A stretch of DNA of 64,000 nt, taken from an uncultured Bacteroidales bacterium. GTDB taxonomy: Bacteria > Bacteroidota > Bacteroidia > Bacteroidales > Bacteroidaceae. The translations under genes and the position numbers were made by a program. This document shows positions 17,438 to 27,071 of this stretch, one piece after another. Under the pieces are notes generated by a model. It saw only the letters and a program-made list of their open reading frames with translations, had not been told where the DNA came from and searched no databases. The stretch lies in assembly GCA_902801485.1 (NCBI GenBank), contig CADCIP010000007.1:27031-91030 (forward strand), written 5' to 3'. The stretch's first letter is position 1; every line of letters starts with the position of its first letter.

Positions 17438-18949
17438 ATGAAGATTTTTGCCCTGTCAGCGCTGCTGGTCCTCGCACCCTTGCAGATATACGCTCAGACT
17501 GCTTGGGGAGACCAAGGCGACGGAACCTACGCGAACCCCGTACTGAATGCAGACTTCTCAGACCCCGACGTTATACGCGTGGGAAAGAAGTTCTATATGG
17601 TAGCATCCGATTTCCATTTCATGGGTATGCAAGTACTGGAATCAGACGATATGGTCAATTGGCGTTACATCAGCCAGATTTACAACCGTATTGACGAGCC
17701 CGGTTGGAACGACAACGGGCATTACGGCGGCGGTTCATGGGCTCCGGCAATCCGTTACCACAACGGACGCTTCTACGTTTATTTCTGTACCCCCGACGAA
17801 GGGCTTTACATGACATCCTCCACCTCTGCCAGCGGGCCTTGGGAGCCTCTGCATTTGGTCAAGCGAGTGGGCAAATGGGAAGACCCTTGCCCTCTATGGG
17901 ACGATGACGGACAAGCCTATTTAGGTCGTAGCCAACATGGAGCAGGTCCCATCATAGTACATAAGATGTCAGTCGATGGGCGTCAGTTGCTTGACGATGG
18001 CGTAACGGTCTATTCCGGCCCTGTAGCAGAGGGCACAAAATGGCTGAAACGTAATGGTTATTATTTCCTGATTATTCCTGAAGGTGGCGTAGGTACTGGC
18101 TGGCAGACCGTTCTGCGTGCCACCAATATCTATGGTCCTTACGAGCGCCGTATTGTATTGGAACAAGGTACCACAGACATCAACGGCCCTCATCAGGGAG
18201 CCTTGGTTGATGCGCCTGACGGCAGTTGGTGGTTCTATCATTTTCAAGACACGCCGGAACGGGGCCGTGTTGTACATCTTCAACCCGCACGCTGGTTGGA
18301 CGAGTGGCCCTTGATGGGAGTGGACAAGGACGGAAACGGCATTGGGGAACCCGTCGCCTCTTGGAAGAAGCCCATCCCTTCTGCAGGACGTTCCCTTCCT
18401 CAGACCGACGATGACTTCTCAGGATCGCTGGGACTACAATGGCAATGGAATCACAACCCAAGGAACGATTCATGGAATCTGACTGAGCGCAAGGGCTTTC
18501 TTACCCTTCACGCCTTGCCGGCCGACAATCTTAAAGAATGTTATAACATGCTCACCCAGAAAGTGATGGGATATGTAAGCGAAAGCACTACACTATTGGA
18601 AGTTCGTGGGAATTGCTTTGCCGGTCTGGCCTGTACGGGACAAGAGTTTCGTGGTATTGGCATTACGCCCCAAGGGATTTTTGTGGAGTCCGACGGGCAG
18701 CGTACGCTCATCAGGAAAGGACACTTCAAGAAGCTTTATCTGCGTATTCAGAACGATTGTCTCCAGCACACTCATCAGTTCTTTTACAGCCAAGATGGCC
18801 GAACCTTCCTTCCTGCCGGAGAACCGTTCCAGATGCACAATGGGCATTGGAAAGGCATCCGCATAGGTCTCTTCTGTTATGGGCAGGAGGGTAAAGCCCA
18901 GTTTGACAACTTTTCTTACAAGGTTTTAGATTTCCCGTCTTCCAATTAA
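17438..18949 (+). CDS. GH43 family glycosidase (subfamily 12-like xylosidase/arabinofuranosidase)
   Basis: A 503-aa secreted enzyme (signal peptide about 1-20). It has a five-bladed beta-propeller catalytic domain and a C-terminal beta-sandwich (from about 330, DDFSGSLGLQWQWNHNP). The three catalytic carboxylates are visible: base in NADFSDPDVIRV (about Asp42), pKa modulator in WEDPCP (Asp149) and acid in VAEGTKW (Glu198). The layout matches Prevotella/Bacteroides GH43_12 proteins that act on xylan or arabinan side chains. It is monocistronic and divergent from the aldo/keto reductase. Together with the GH10-CE1 at 43.4 kb and the GH31 at 46.8 kb it supports a plant hemicellulose diet. Confidence 0.92.
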   Translation: MKIFALSALLVLAPLQIYAQTAWGDQGDGTYANPVLNADFSDPDVIRVGKKFYMVASDFHFMGMQVLESDDMVNWRYISQIYNRIDEPGWNDNGHYGGGSWAPAIRYHNGRFYVYFCTPDEGLYMTSSTSASGPWEPLHLVKRVGKWEDPCPLWDDDGQAYLGRSQHGAGPIIVHKMSVDGRQLLDDGVTVYSGPVAEGTKWLKRNGYYFLIIPEGGVGTGWQTVLRATNIYGPYERRIVLEQGTTDINGPHQGALVDAPDGSWWFYHFQDTPERGRVVHLQPARWLDEWPLMGVDKDGNGIGEPVASWKKPIPSAGRSLPQTDDDFSGSLGLQWQWNHNPRNDSWNLTERKGFLTLHALPADNLKECYNMLTQKVMGYVSESTTLLEVRGNCFAGLACTGQEFRGIGITPQGIFVESDGQRTLIRKGHFKKLYLRIQNDCLQHTHQFFYSQDGRTFLPAGEPFQMHNGHWKGIRIGLFCYGQEGKAQFDNFSYKVLDFPSSN

Positions 18950-19176
18950 ACCATTTCTTTGCCAAACACACATAGACAGCCTATGACGTATCGGCACAGA
19001 CAAGAAAAACAGAGAAAACAACTCTTGACCCTTGACTCCATACTCTTGCCCATAGACCCTTGAAAAGTAACGATAACCGATAACCACTCAACGATAACCA
19101 ATAACCGCTCAACCTGCCAAATAACCCATTATTTCAACACAATTTCGTAGAATTTCCTGAAATTAATGGTACAAAT
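18950..19176. repeat. Intergenic region with a 21-bp tandem repeat
   Basis: No gene is seen between GH43 and the surface-protein promoter. Two adjacent 21-base units lie at 19069-19089 and 19090-19110; they begin AACGATAACC and differ at two positions. The flanking TCTTGACCCTTGACTC text is also quasi-repetitive. No hairpin or conserved RNA is apparent. Confidence 0.6.
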
Positions 19177-19207
19177 TTTGTCAGTTTAGAAAAAAAGAAT
19201 AAATTTG
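19177..19207 (+). promoter_or_regulatory. Promoter of the large surface-protein gene
   Basis: TTTG (19177-19180), 19 bases, TAAATTTG (19200-19207): full Bacteroidetes consensus, 58 bases before the ATG. It probably drives the three co-directional genes up to 26.98 kb. Confidence 0.8.
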
Positions 19208-19265
19208 CACGATGAATGCGTATGCAGGATTTTTTTTATATAGCTAATACCAAAAACTAAACGAT

Positions 19266-22200
19266 ATGAATCAAAAATTACTTTCTCTTGTGATGTTGTT
19301 TTTCCTGACTGTCAATATTGTCAGAGGTGATGACTTTATTGTTGAACGGGCTGTGAACCTGAGTCAGCTTGACTCCTGGGTGGATATAAGTCAGTTCCAG
19401 TGGCAGGAGATAGACCACAGCATTCAGGACAATCGGGAGGAGATGGATGCCTTAATCGATCTGTTCTATGATCCTGCGCCTAAGGACACTGTGGGCTTCT
19501 ACGACAAAATTTACCGGGCACGTGACAATCAGTATATTGTCCTGCGCCTTGACAAGGCTGAGGGCAAGCGTCCCTTCCATGTCAGTGTGACTACTATCAA
19601 AAGTACGACAGACCCTTCTCTGAATTCAACGAAGATGTATGCGTCCGATAACTATGTCTATATCATGCCACCAATCGGCGAGACACAGTTGGAGGTGAAG
19701 ATATGGCCGCAGGGTGAAGGCGTGGAGACAGCCAAAACCTTTACTTTCCACGGTCACAGCTACGGTTCGGAATCGGTTCGCACCGTGATGCTTGACAAGA
19801 GTCGCATCGTTGAGGGCAACTATGACTTGCAACTGATTTTCTACAACAGTGATACGCAGAAGAGTGACACCAGCTACATAGAGAGTCTGCTTACCGACAA
19901 GCTCTACTCTTTTTACGACTATAAGGACGGTGACCTGGTTGAGGCTTACCTGCGTGTGAACAAGTTCAAGCGTATCAAACTGAAACATAACCTGTGGGCA
20001 AGGGATGCTGTTACGCATATCAATGACAACTCGGTAAATGTGGAGACAGGAACCAAGATGCCCTTCCTCCAGCATAAGCGTCTGGATGCGCCTAATCCTA
20101 CCTATCTGGACTCGCGTCTGTTCTCGCATCATGATACTTTGTGGGTGAACCTATATCAGAACAATGAGCTTTCGTACGATGTGAATGGTCTTACGATGCA
20201 TGCTGTGCTGGCCGACCTTGACAATCTTCCTATCGGCGATAAGCTGCTTGCGTGGGGCAAGGACTCGATAAGCAACCGCCTGTACATCCTTACCGACGGA
20301 GAGCCCTGCACCATAGAGTGCTACCGCAATGGCTTCTTGCCAAAGCTGTGCCTGTACCCGGGGTCATACGACCATACAACAGGCATTATCAGCAGAGAGT
20401 CCGAAGAGATTGACATCTTCTTGGAGCCTTCTGAACCTATTACCAAACCGACTGTTACTTCGGCTATACTTTCCTCACTGAAGACCACCAATGATTGTCG
20501 TGGCGACTACTATGTAACTGAAATTCAGCAGGCGGACATTTTGCCTGTTCTACTTGCTGAGACTGTTAATTATGATGAGTATGCCTCTCATTTGGATACC
20601 ATGAAATATGCCAATAATGGCGAGTCCTATATGAGTTATGCGCAGATGGAGGTCGCCGTTGTGTCACCTAACAACGATGATAAGGATAAGGATGTTATTA
20701 CGCTGCAGAAAGACGAGAATGATGCCGAGAAGAATGATATTTTAAAGGATGTCCTGGACGGTGTTACCCGTTCGGTTCAGACGCCTTTATTTGACTACAA
20801 GTACTTTATTACCAACTTTGACCTGTGTGGGTATCTCGACATCAACACCTCGGGTCGTCCTGACGTTGCCTTCGACGGTACCATAATCAGGCAATTACCC
20901 ATCTTAGAAAACACATTTATAGATCTTCAAGACCTATTCAAGACTACCCAAGAGGTCTCCAAGAAGCACTTGGAGGGCGATGAGGCCTCAAATCAGGGCG
21001 CCGGCTGGATATCAAATGTATTACCGGGCGGAGCTTCAAGCCTGAACGTCAGGATTCCGCTCAATCCGCCTTTCTATATGCGTTTTGGAGTGGATGTGGA
21101 TTTCTTCAAGACCAAGAAACTGTCTATGTCTTATGCCCTGGGTGCAGGCATTTTCTACGATGCAATCAAAGGGAAAAGCAATCTTGATCCCGAAAGTGCA
21201 AAAGATTTATCGGTAACCATGAGCTCCAGCGGCGAGCTTAGCCCTGAAGTAGAAGACTTGTCTTCCGCATTCAATCCTCCCAATGAAGACAAGAATAAGG
21301 CCAACAGCATTCTGAGCAAGACTCTCACCTCTAGTGCTTATGTAGAGATGTACAAGAAGTACAGTCTTCCGCTGTCCCTGTTCAAATTCAAGGCTTCGAC
21401 ATGGGGGCAGTATCTGTTGGGACTTAACTACGTTGACGAAGTGGGCGTACGTGCCGAGCTCAATGCAACGGCTGGCATGAGCCTGGATTTCCTAGAGATG
21501 GCTGCCAATCTGGGAAATGCAAACGGTGGCGGAGCCGACTGGGTCAAGGATTTGTCTAAATTCTATAGCGGCACTGCGGGCAAGATCTTCAAACAGTTCA
21601 TCTCGCCTCTGCAGTTGTCAATAGGTGCAGGTGTGTCGCTCAATGTAAATAGCGGACTCTTTTCTTTCTATAACACCAAAGGAGACATTGAACCGTGGAA
21701 GAACCACATGCTTGCCTTCAAGTTCTTCGGTACGGCCTATGTTAAGGGACAGGCCAGAGCCAAGCTTGACGTGGGTGTCGCATCGGCAGAGGCTGGTGTT
21801 GAGACTGGTGCGGGCATCAACTTCAAGTATGCGGGAGGAAGCCGTCTTGACTTCCGCAATGACTTCTCGGGAAGTGCCTACAGCTGGTTTGGCGGCTTAG
21901 GTGTTTACTACAAGCTGAAGGCCTTCGGATGGAGCAAGCGCGGTTCCAAGGAACTGGGACGTACCACGGTACAGCAACGCCTTATCACTCCGAAGGACTT
22001 CGAGAACCCCTTTCACAAGAACTTTGTTTATTACCTGAGTGATGACGCGGATCCGGATGCTGCCCCGACCAACAAAGTAATCAGAAGGGCCAACCCCGAA
22101 CTGCCTGGCGAATTTGTTACCAGCCGCGCTGACTTTAACGAACCCATAAAGTTCCTTGCCGGAGGCGACAGCATAGTATATCAGGGAAACTCAGCGAACC

Positions 22201-24389
22201 CTAACGACTACACCGTCGAGGTCGCACCTACGGGCAACCCCATTTACCTGTCTGACTGGCAACTGGGCGGATGTACCAGCTACGATGCAGCCTCTATCCC
22301 GAACCTGGATTTGGTTCTGCTGGAGCAGGCTACGGATAGGATTGCGCAGGAAGACCTTGATGACAGCCTTCATCTGGACGAGACGGTAAAGCGTGCTAGC
22401 AAGGTATATGGCATATACTACACCAAGAAACTGCCTGATACCAAGTGGTACAGCCCCAAGCCTGTGTATAGCTCTTCCGAAACTACTTCCTTTAATCCGC
22501 GCGTGGCATTGGCAGATGACGGTACGGGTGTAGGTATCTGGCAGGAAGGACTCCTGGAGAAGGGCAGCTGGGTGGCTCCCGGGGATACGGTCCAGATTTC
22601 AGACCTTGTCATGAACGGGCAGCTGATGATGTCGCGCTTTGATGGTAACGAAACATGGTCCGACCCCATACCGCTGATGAAACTCGACGAAAGCTGCGCA
22701 CTGAAAGACTACCATATCACCTATGATGGTTCCACAGCATTCATCATAGCCAGAAAGGCATCAAGCGATGCAGATAATGTGAATATCTGTATGACTGTAG
22801 ATGCTGCGGGCAATGTCACGATGCACGACATAGAGCAGACCGACCAGCTAATGCGTCTGCGCCGTGTGGGTGATAACAACGTTCTTGCCTGGGCTACTCC
22901 TACCGACACGCTCAGAAGCGGAACAAACTTCCGCGTAAAAAGCTATGGCATGGACGGCAAAGCAAAGGATGGCATCAACACCTCTGTTATACTTAATAAT
23001 GTCAATGCAGAAGATTTCCGCATCGTTCCTGACTTGGAAGCCAAGTCCCTTAACAATGTTGCTCTGCTATGGCGTGATACGCCCATCTCCGGCGACAGTA
23101 CCTATGTGCGTCTGATGACAGCCCGTCTTGTACCCAATAAGGACGGCAGCTTCGGCATCGGCACACCTATGACTGCTGTACGGCTGACAAATGCCAACAG
23201 CATTTACGGCTTCGACGGATATATGAAGGACGAGAAGATTCAGGTCTGCTATGTTGCCGTTGACAGCATGGGTAACTCCCAGATCAACAAGACTGCAACC
23301 TATTTCGGCAATGCCTTCAACTATACCGTTCAGTTTGCAACTGAGAACAATCAGGGTTTCCAGAGCTGCAAGGACGAGATAACATTACTCGTCACTGTTA
23401 ATAACTACGGCACATCCACCATCAACGAGTGCGTGCTGAGTATTGACGGCATTGACCAGCAGTTCCCGCTTAACATGGTTGTACCTGCAGGCTCCAGCTA
23501 CAAGGAGCGTGTCACTATACCTTATTTATTAGGTACAGGTGTGAACACTACCATGTTTGTGAAGTACGATGATGTGCTAGGCATTCAGGAAAAGAGCTAT
23601 GCACGCTACATGGCACGCAGAGCAGCACGTCTTGTTGGCAGTAAAGCAAGCAACAAGGAGGATGCCATATACGAGCAGCGTACAGCCAAGTTCTATCCCT
23701 ATACCCCGCAGTTCGAATGCTTCGTCGCAGGACAACACGTTGACAAGAATGGCAACAACCGCGTCACGATATGCGTGCGAAACTACACTCGTCGCGGCCT
23801 GAACGATCCCTTTGTCGTCATCGTAGGTTTGAAGGAGAAATCTTACAGTTCCTTTGTGTACGACAAAACAGATGTCAGACACAGCAAGTACGAGACCAAG
23901 ACACTGTCACCCGTTGGGTTACCTTCCATTCTCACCAGCTTTGCTATGCATGACTATGGTAGCTATCGTGCCGGATATGTCACGATAACAGTTCCTGAGG
24001 TCACCGAAAAGGAAGAGCTGTATGTTGGCGCAACACTGGTTTACAATGACCCTGAAACGGGCGAGTGCAGAAGGGTGAATCCAAAAACCTACTCAGGCAG
24101 CAACAACAGCGGCGTGGTAACGCTATATCCGTCATCAGAACCAACAGCTGTGAAGAAGATATACAACAACGACGATGAAGGAACCCACATGCGCGTCAGC
24201 CAACAAGGTAGCAACCTGACAGTAACAGGTGTCACCCCACGGCAGCAGGTACGTCTGTATCAGGCCAACGGTGCTATCGTAGCCCGCAGACAGGCTGACG
24301 AGAACGGCAAAGTTACATTCCTTACACCTATGGGTAATGGCGTAGGCCTTATATCTTCTGACAATGAAACAGTGAAGTTCGTCTATTGA
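19266..24389 (+). CDS. Very large secreted surface protein, function unknown (1707 aa)
   Basis: I do not recognise a named family for the whole protein. A signal peptide (about 1-22) is followed by a beta-rich N-terminal half. Residues about 590-880 alternate short amphipathic strands and glycines (SLNVRIPLNPPFYMRFGVDV, LSIGAGVSLNV, ASAEAGVETGAGINFKYAG), which resembles a beta-barrel or adhesin core. From about 1075 there are sialidase/propeller-like strands (FNPRVALADDGTGVGIWQEG). About 1353-1450 is CARDB-like (ITLLVTVNNYGTSTINECVL), and a second such segment starts near 1476. The last ~65 residues (VSQQGSNLTVTGVTPRQQVR onward) look like a short type IX secretion tail. It is first in a run with a GLUG protein and a 48-aa peptide. 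Probably a cell-surface or secreted structural/binding protein. Confidence 0.8.
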   Translation: MNQKLLSLVMLFFLTVNIVRGDDFIVERAVNLSQLDSWVDISQFQWQEIDHSIQDNREEMDALIDLFYDPAPKDTVGFYDKIYRARDNQYIVLRLDKAEGKRPFHVSVTTIKSTTDPSLNSTKMYASDNYVYIMPPIGETQLEVKIWPQGEGVETAKTFTFHGHSYGSESVRTVMLDKSRIVEGNYDLQLIFYNSDTQKSDTSYIESLLTDKLYSFYDYKDGDLVEAYLRVNKFKRIKLKHNLWARDAVTHINDNSVNVETGTKMPFLQHKRLDAPNPTYLDSRLFSHHDTLWVNLYQNNELSYDVNGLTMHAVLADLDNLPIGDKLLAWGKDSISNRLYILTDGEPCTIECYRNGFLPKLCLYPGSYDHTTGIISRESEEIDIFLEPSEPITKPTVTSAILSSLKTTNDCRGDYYVTEIQQADILPVLLAETVNYDEYASHLDTMKYANNGESYMSYAQMEVAVVSPNNDDKDKDVITLQKDENDAEKNDILKDVLDGVTRSVQTPLFDYKYFITNFDLCGYLDINTSGRPDVAFDGTIIRQLPILENTFIDLQDLFKTTQEVSKKHLEGDEASNQGAGWISNVLPGGASSLNVRIPLNPPFYMRFGVDVDFFKTKKLSMSYALGAGIFYDAIKGKSNLDPESAKDLSVTMSSSGELSPEVEDLSSAFNPPNEDKNKANSILSKTLTSSAYVEMYKKYSLPLSLFKFKASTWGQYLLGLNYVDEVGVRAELNATAGMSLDFLEMAANLGNANGGGADWVKDLSKFYSGTAGKIFKQFISPLQLSIGAGVSLNVNSGLFSFYNTKGDIEPWKNHMLAFKFFGTAYVKGQARAKLDVGVASAEAGVETGAGINFKYAGGSRLDFRNDFSGSAYSWFGGLGVYYKLKAFGWSKRGSKELGRTTVQQRLITPKDFENPFHKNFVYYLSDDADPDAAPTNKVIRRANPELPGEFVTSRADFNEPIKFLAGGDSIVYQGNSANPNDYTVEVAPTGNPIYLSDWQLGGCTSYDAASIPNLDLVLLEQATDRIAQEDLDDSLHLDETVKRASKVYGIYYTKKLPDTKWYSPKPVYSSSETTSFNPRVALADDGTGVGIWQEGLLEKGSWVAPGDTVQISDLVMNGQLMMSRFDGNETWSDPIPLMKLDESCALKDYHITYDGSTAFIIARKASSDADNVNICMTVDAAGNVTMHDIEQTDQLMRLRRVGDNNVLAWATPTDTLRSGTNFRVKSYGMDGKAKDGINTSVILNNVNAEDFRIVPDLEAKSLNNVALLWRDTPISGDSTYVRLMTARLVPNKDGSFGIGTPMTAVRLTNANSIYGFDGYMKDEKIQVCYVAVDSMGNSQINKTATYFGNAFNYTVQFATENNQGFQSCKDEITLLVTVNNYGTSTINECVLSIDGIDQQFPLNMVVPAGSSYKERVTIPYLLGTGVNTTMFVKYDDVLGIQEKSYARYMARRAARLVGSKASNKEDAIYEQRTAKFYPYTPQFECFVAGQHVDKNGNNRVTICVRNYTRRGLNDPFVVIVGLKEKSYSSFVYDKTDVRHSKYETKTLSPVGLPSILTSFAMHDYGSYRAGYVTITVPEVTEKEELYVGATLVYNDPETGECRRVNPKTYSGSNNSGVVTLYPSSEPTAVKKIYNNDDEGTHMRVSQQGSNLTVTGVTPRQQVRLYQANGAIVARRQADENGKVTFLTPMGNGVGLISSDNETVKFVY

Positions 24390-24447
24390 GATTAATACGA
24401 GTAAGAGTTTAAGTAGTTCAAAAAAACATTTAAGAAGTTCAAGAAAA

Positions 24448-26814
24448 ATGAAGAAGATTATATTGACAACGCTGCTGACGGCTATGACGGCCATAGGCGT
24501 TCTGGCACAGGAAGACCCACTGAAGTGGGATGGATCAACAACGTCGTCCTCTCTGGTTTGTTCTGATAATACCATTGAGGTCCATACTGCTGCCGACCTC
24601 GCAGCACTGCATAAGCTGTGGGATAAGTATGACGATGGTGACCGAGGTTATAAAAACTATACCATCAAGCTGATGGTTGACCTCGATTTGGACAACCATA
24701 ACTTCAACGGCTACACCATCGGATGGGACGACGACCACAAGTTTGGAGGAACATTCGACGGACAAGGGCACATAATCAGAAACCTGAAAATCGAAGGAAA
24801 AGACGACAATCGTGCTCTCTTTGGCAAGATGGACAACGGCAGAGTCATGAACCTCAAACTGGTGAATGTGGACATCCATTGCGGCGACGGTGACGACTGT
24901 CACATAGGAGCTATCTGCGGCAGAATGTACAACCACAGCACCATCTCCCATTGTGCCGTGGTGGGAGGTAGCGTGAGGCAGTACGAAAGCGGCAACGACG
25001 AGTTTGGAGCCATCTGCGGATATATGACCAACAACCACAACAGCGTAGAATACTGCTATAGCGATGTCACTGTAGAGGCTGACACGCAGGTAGGTGGACT
25101 AGTGGGCAAGATAGAGCAGGGCGATGACCACACCTCAGGCATCTATCACAGCTACTTCAGCGGAAAAGTCATCCATTACGGTAACGAATACTTCGGTGCC
25201 ATTTGCGGCGAGCGCTATGGCCAGCCTACCGTCAACAACTTCTTCCTCGACCGCGGCGATGGCGTGAGAGCCACCGGTAACCAGAAAAGTGCCGGAGGCA
25301 GCAGCTACCATTCCGATGGCGAAATCAAGGCGTGCACGGAGGAAGAGCTCAAGCAACCTCTGCTGTTCCGCAATTATAATGCGGGATACACTCTTGAGAG
25401 CGATCAGTATGTCTATACTTTCGACGGATATCCCGAGCTGAAAGTGTTCCTGCGCTACAATCACGGAGACACTTTCTACAACAATAGCATTGGCTGCATG
25501 GACAATAATGCCGACAACGCTGTGCCCGGTTATCTCAAGGTGCAGAAAAACGGAAGCAGCCCATTCACAGTATCGCTCGAAAAGATCATGCCCGCATCTT
25601 CGTGTACCGACTTCACCCTTTATGATAATTTCACACCCTATTTCAGCAATCAGCAACTACGTCTGGTAGGAATTGCTCCAAACGCGATGGAAGTCTTGGG
25701 TAAAGTTAATACGGTCACTATTCCCGCTACCGTCGATTCCATCGCACGCCCCCAGCGCCATCAGGTGCAAAATGCCTTCATTTTGAACGGTGAAGTTGGT
25801 GCTGTCAAAGATGGTGCGCTCTACGACCTGACAGAAAAATACCTCATAACAGCCCCAAAGTCGTTCCCCACCCTGACTATCCACCAGGAGTTTGCCGATA
25901 AGGTAGCCGACTATGCCTTTGCGGACATGATAAACCTGCGTACACTTTATGTTGACACTTATGTGCCGAAAGGTACTCTGGTTGACGACAAGGATAATAA
26001 AGCTCCTGTCATTCAACTGGATGGCGAAAACGTCTTCAGCGGATGTCCGTCAGACCTGAATGTCTATATCAAGGACGGTACACCAAACCAACTCTTCCTC
26101 GGCTATCAGGGTCCTGGAGGCTACGGCTATGGAAATGAAAGCGGATGGAGTAAATTCTACTCAAATTACCAGGATGTAGAGAACCACATGTTTTCGTACT
26201 TCCCTGTCAATCGCAATCCGGGCGGCATGTCAACCCTGATCCTCGGCTACCCCGTGGAACTGCCGGAGGGCGTAACAGCATGGTGGGCTAAGTCGTTCAG
26301 CGACGGCATGGTTGTCTTCAGGAAACTTGGTACTCAGGTGGTGCCGGCACTGACACCCGTACTGCTTACCTATGAAGGGACAGATCTGCTCTATCTCTCC
26401 CGCTATGAAGGTGACAATCCCGGTGCTGCCACAGACTATGAGAGTAATCTCCTCAAGGGCAGCATCGATCCAGGCGGACACAGCATTACCTCTTCTGAGA
26501 TGATGAGCAATTTCTTCACACTGGGACGTCCGTCGGGCGACAGCAGTTTCGATAATCTCGGCTTCTATCAGTTCCATCCCAAGAACAACCTTCTGCCATC
26601 CTATGTGGCCTGGTTTGCTGCCAACGATGTTCCTGCCGATGTCAGGTTCCTGATGGTTTTTGATGAAGATGACGATGATGAGACATCCGTTACCTTACCT
26701 TGCACCGATGACCTTTTACCTCAGGTTTATACCATGCAGGGCATTCGCATTGCTCCGTCGGACATGCGTAAAGGTTCTATGTATATCGTGAACGGAAAGA
26801 AGGTACTTTTTTAA
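24448..26814 (+). CDS. Secreted GLUG-repeat surface protein with C-terminal sorting-like tail
   Basis: A 788-aa protein with signal peptide (MKKIILTTLLTAMTAIGVLAQ). Residues about 80-300 contain GLUG-type beta-helix units (GTFDGQGHIIRNLKIEG, HIGAICGRMYNHSTISHCAV, QVGGLVGKIEQG, YFGAICGE). About 480-510 resemble a BspA-like leucine-rich unit (YAFADMINLRTLYV). The end, VYTMQGIRIAPSDMRKGSMY followed by IVNGKKVLF, is the short sorting-tail form common in Prevotella type IX cargo. It lies 58 bases after the 1707-aa protein gene and 17 bases before a 48-aa ORF, so all three are probably co-transcribed. Role inferred: surface adhesin or glycan/matrix binding. Confidence 0.85.
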   Translation: MKKIILTTLLTAMTAIGVLAQEDPLKWDGSTTSSSLVCSDNTIEVHTAADLAALHKLWDKYDDGDRGYKNYTIKLMVDLDLDNHNFNGYTIGWDDDHKFGGTFDGQGHIIRNLKIEGKDDNRALFGKMDNGRVMNLKLVNVDIHCGDGDDCHIGAICGRMYNHSTISHCAVVGGSVRQYESGNDEFGAICGYMTNNHNSVEYCYSDVTVEADTQVGGLVGKIEQGDDHTSGIYHSYFSGKVIHYGNEYFGAICGERYGQPTVNNFFLDRGDGVRATGNQKSAGGSSYHSDGEIKACTEEELKQPLLFRNYNAGYTLESDQYVYTFDGYPELKVFLRYNHGDTFYNNSIGCMDNNADNAVPGYLKVQKNGSSPFTVSLEKIMPASSCTDFTLYDNFTPYFSNQQLRLVGIAPNAMEVLGKVNTVTIPATVDSIARPQRHQVQNAFILNGEVGAVKDGALYDLTEKYLITAPKSFPTLTIHQEFADKVADYAFADMINLRTLYVDTYVPKGTLVDDKDNKAPVIQLDGENVFSGCPSDLNVYIKDGTPNQLFLGYQGPGGYGYGNESGWSKFYSNYQDVENHMFSYFPVNRNPGGMSTLILGYPVELPEGVTAWWAKSFSDGMVVFRKLGTQVVPALTPVLLTYEGTDLLYLSRYEGDNPGAATDYESNLLKGSIDPGGHSITSSEMMSNFFTLGRPSGDSSFDNLGFYQFHPKNNLLPSYVAWFAANDVPADVRFLMVFDEDDDDETSVTLPCTDDLLPQVYTMQGIRIAPSDMRKGSMYIVNGKKVLF

Positions 26815-26831
26815 CTAAAAACTGATAAGCA

Positions 26832-26978
26832 ATGAAGACGAAATATATCAGCCCGGAACTCTATATAGTTCTGATTTCTGCCAGGCATATACTTACAACT
26901 TCACCGGATATAACAGACCCGGAGGATGAAATGGAAGTGCCGTATGATCATGAGATAAATACAAACGATGCGTTTTAA
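26832..26978 (+). CDS. Small protein of 48 aa linked to the surface locus
   Basis: ATG at 26832, stop TAA at 26976-26978. The protein starts MKTKYISPELYIVLISARHI and continues with LTTSPDITDPEDEMEVPYDH, with an acidic C-terminus. It starts 17 bases after the GLUG protein. Short peptides with a basic M+KYIsPE start, a hydrophobic VVxLxxExxL stretch and a TSP motif recur next to surface-protein genes in Prevotella and Bacteroides; I recall the pattern but no assigned function. It has no signal peptide or lipobox. Followed by a terminator. Confidence 0.6.
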   Translation: MKTKYISPELYIVLISARHILTTSPDITDPEDEMEVPYDHEINTNDAF

Positions 26979-27018
26979 TCAAACAGCTCATTTAAGAGCA
27001 TAAGAAAAAGTTGACAAC

Positions 27019-27050
27019 GAAAAAAGCTGCCCGTAACGGACAGCTTTTTT
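27019..27050. terminator. Bidirectional terminator between convergent surface-protein genes
   Basis: An A run, then GCTG-C-CCGT paired with ACGG-A-CAGC (one C/A mismatch), then six T residues. It works in both directions for the operon ending at 26978 and the minus-strand gene ending at 27072. Confidence 0.85.
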
Positions 27051-27071
27051 CTCGTATCAAATAAGAACGTA

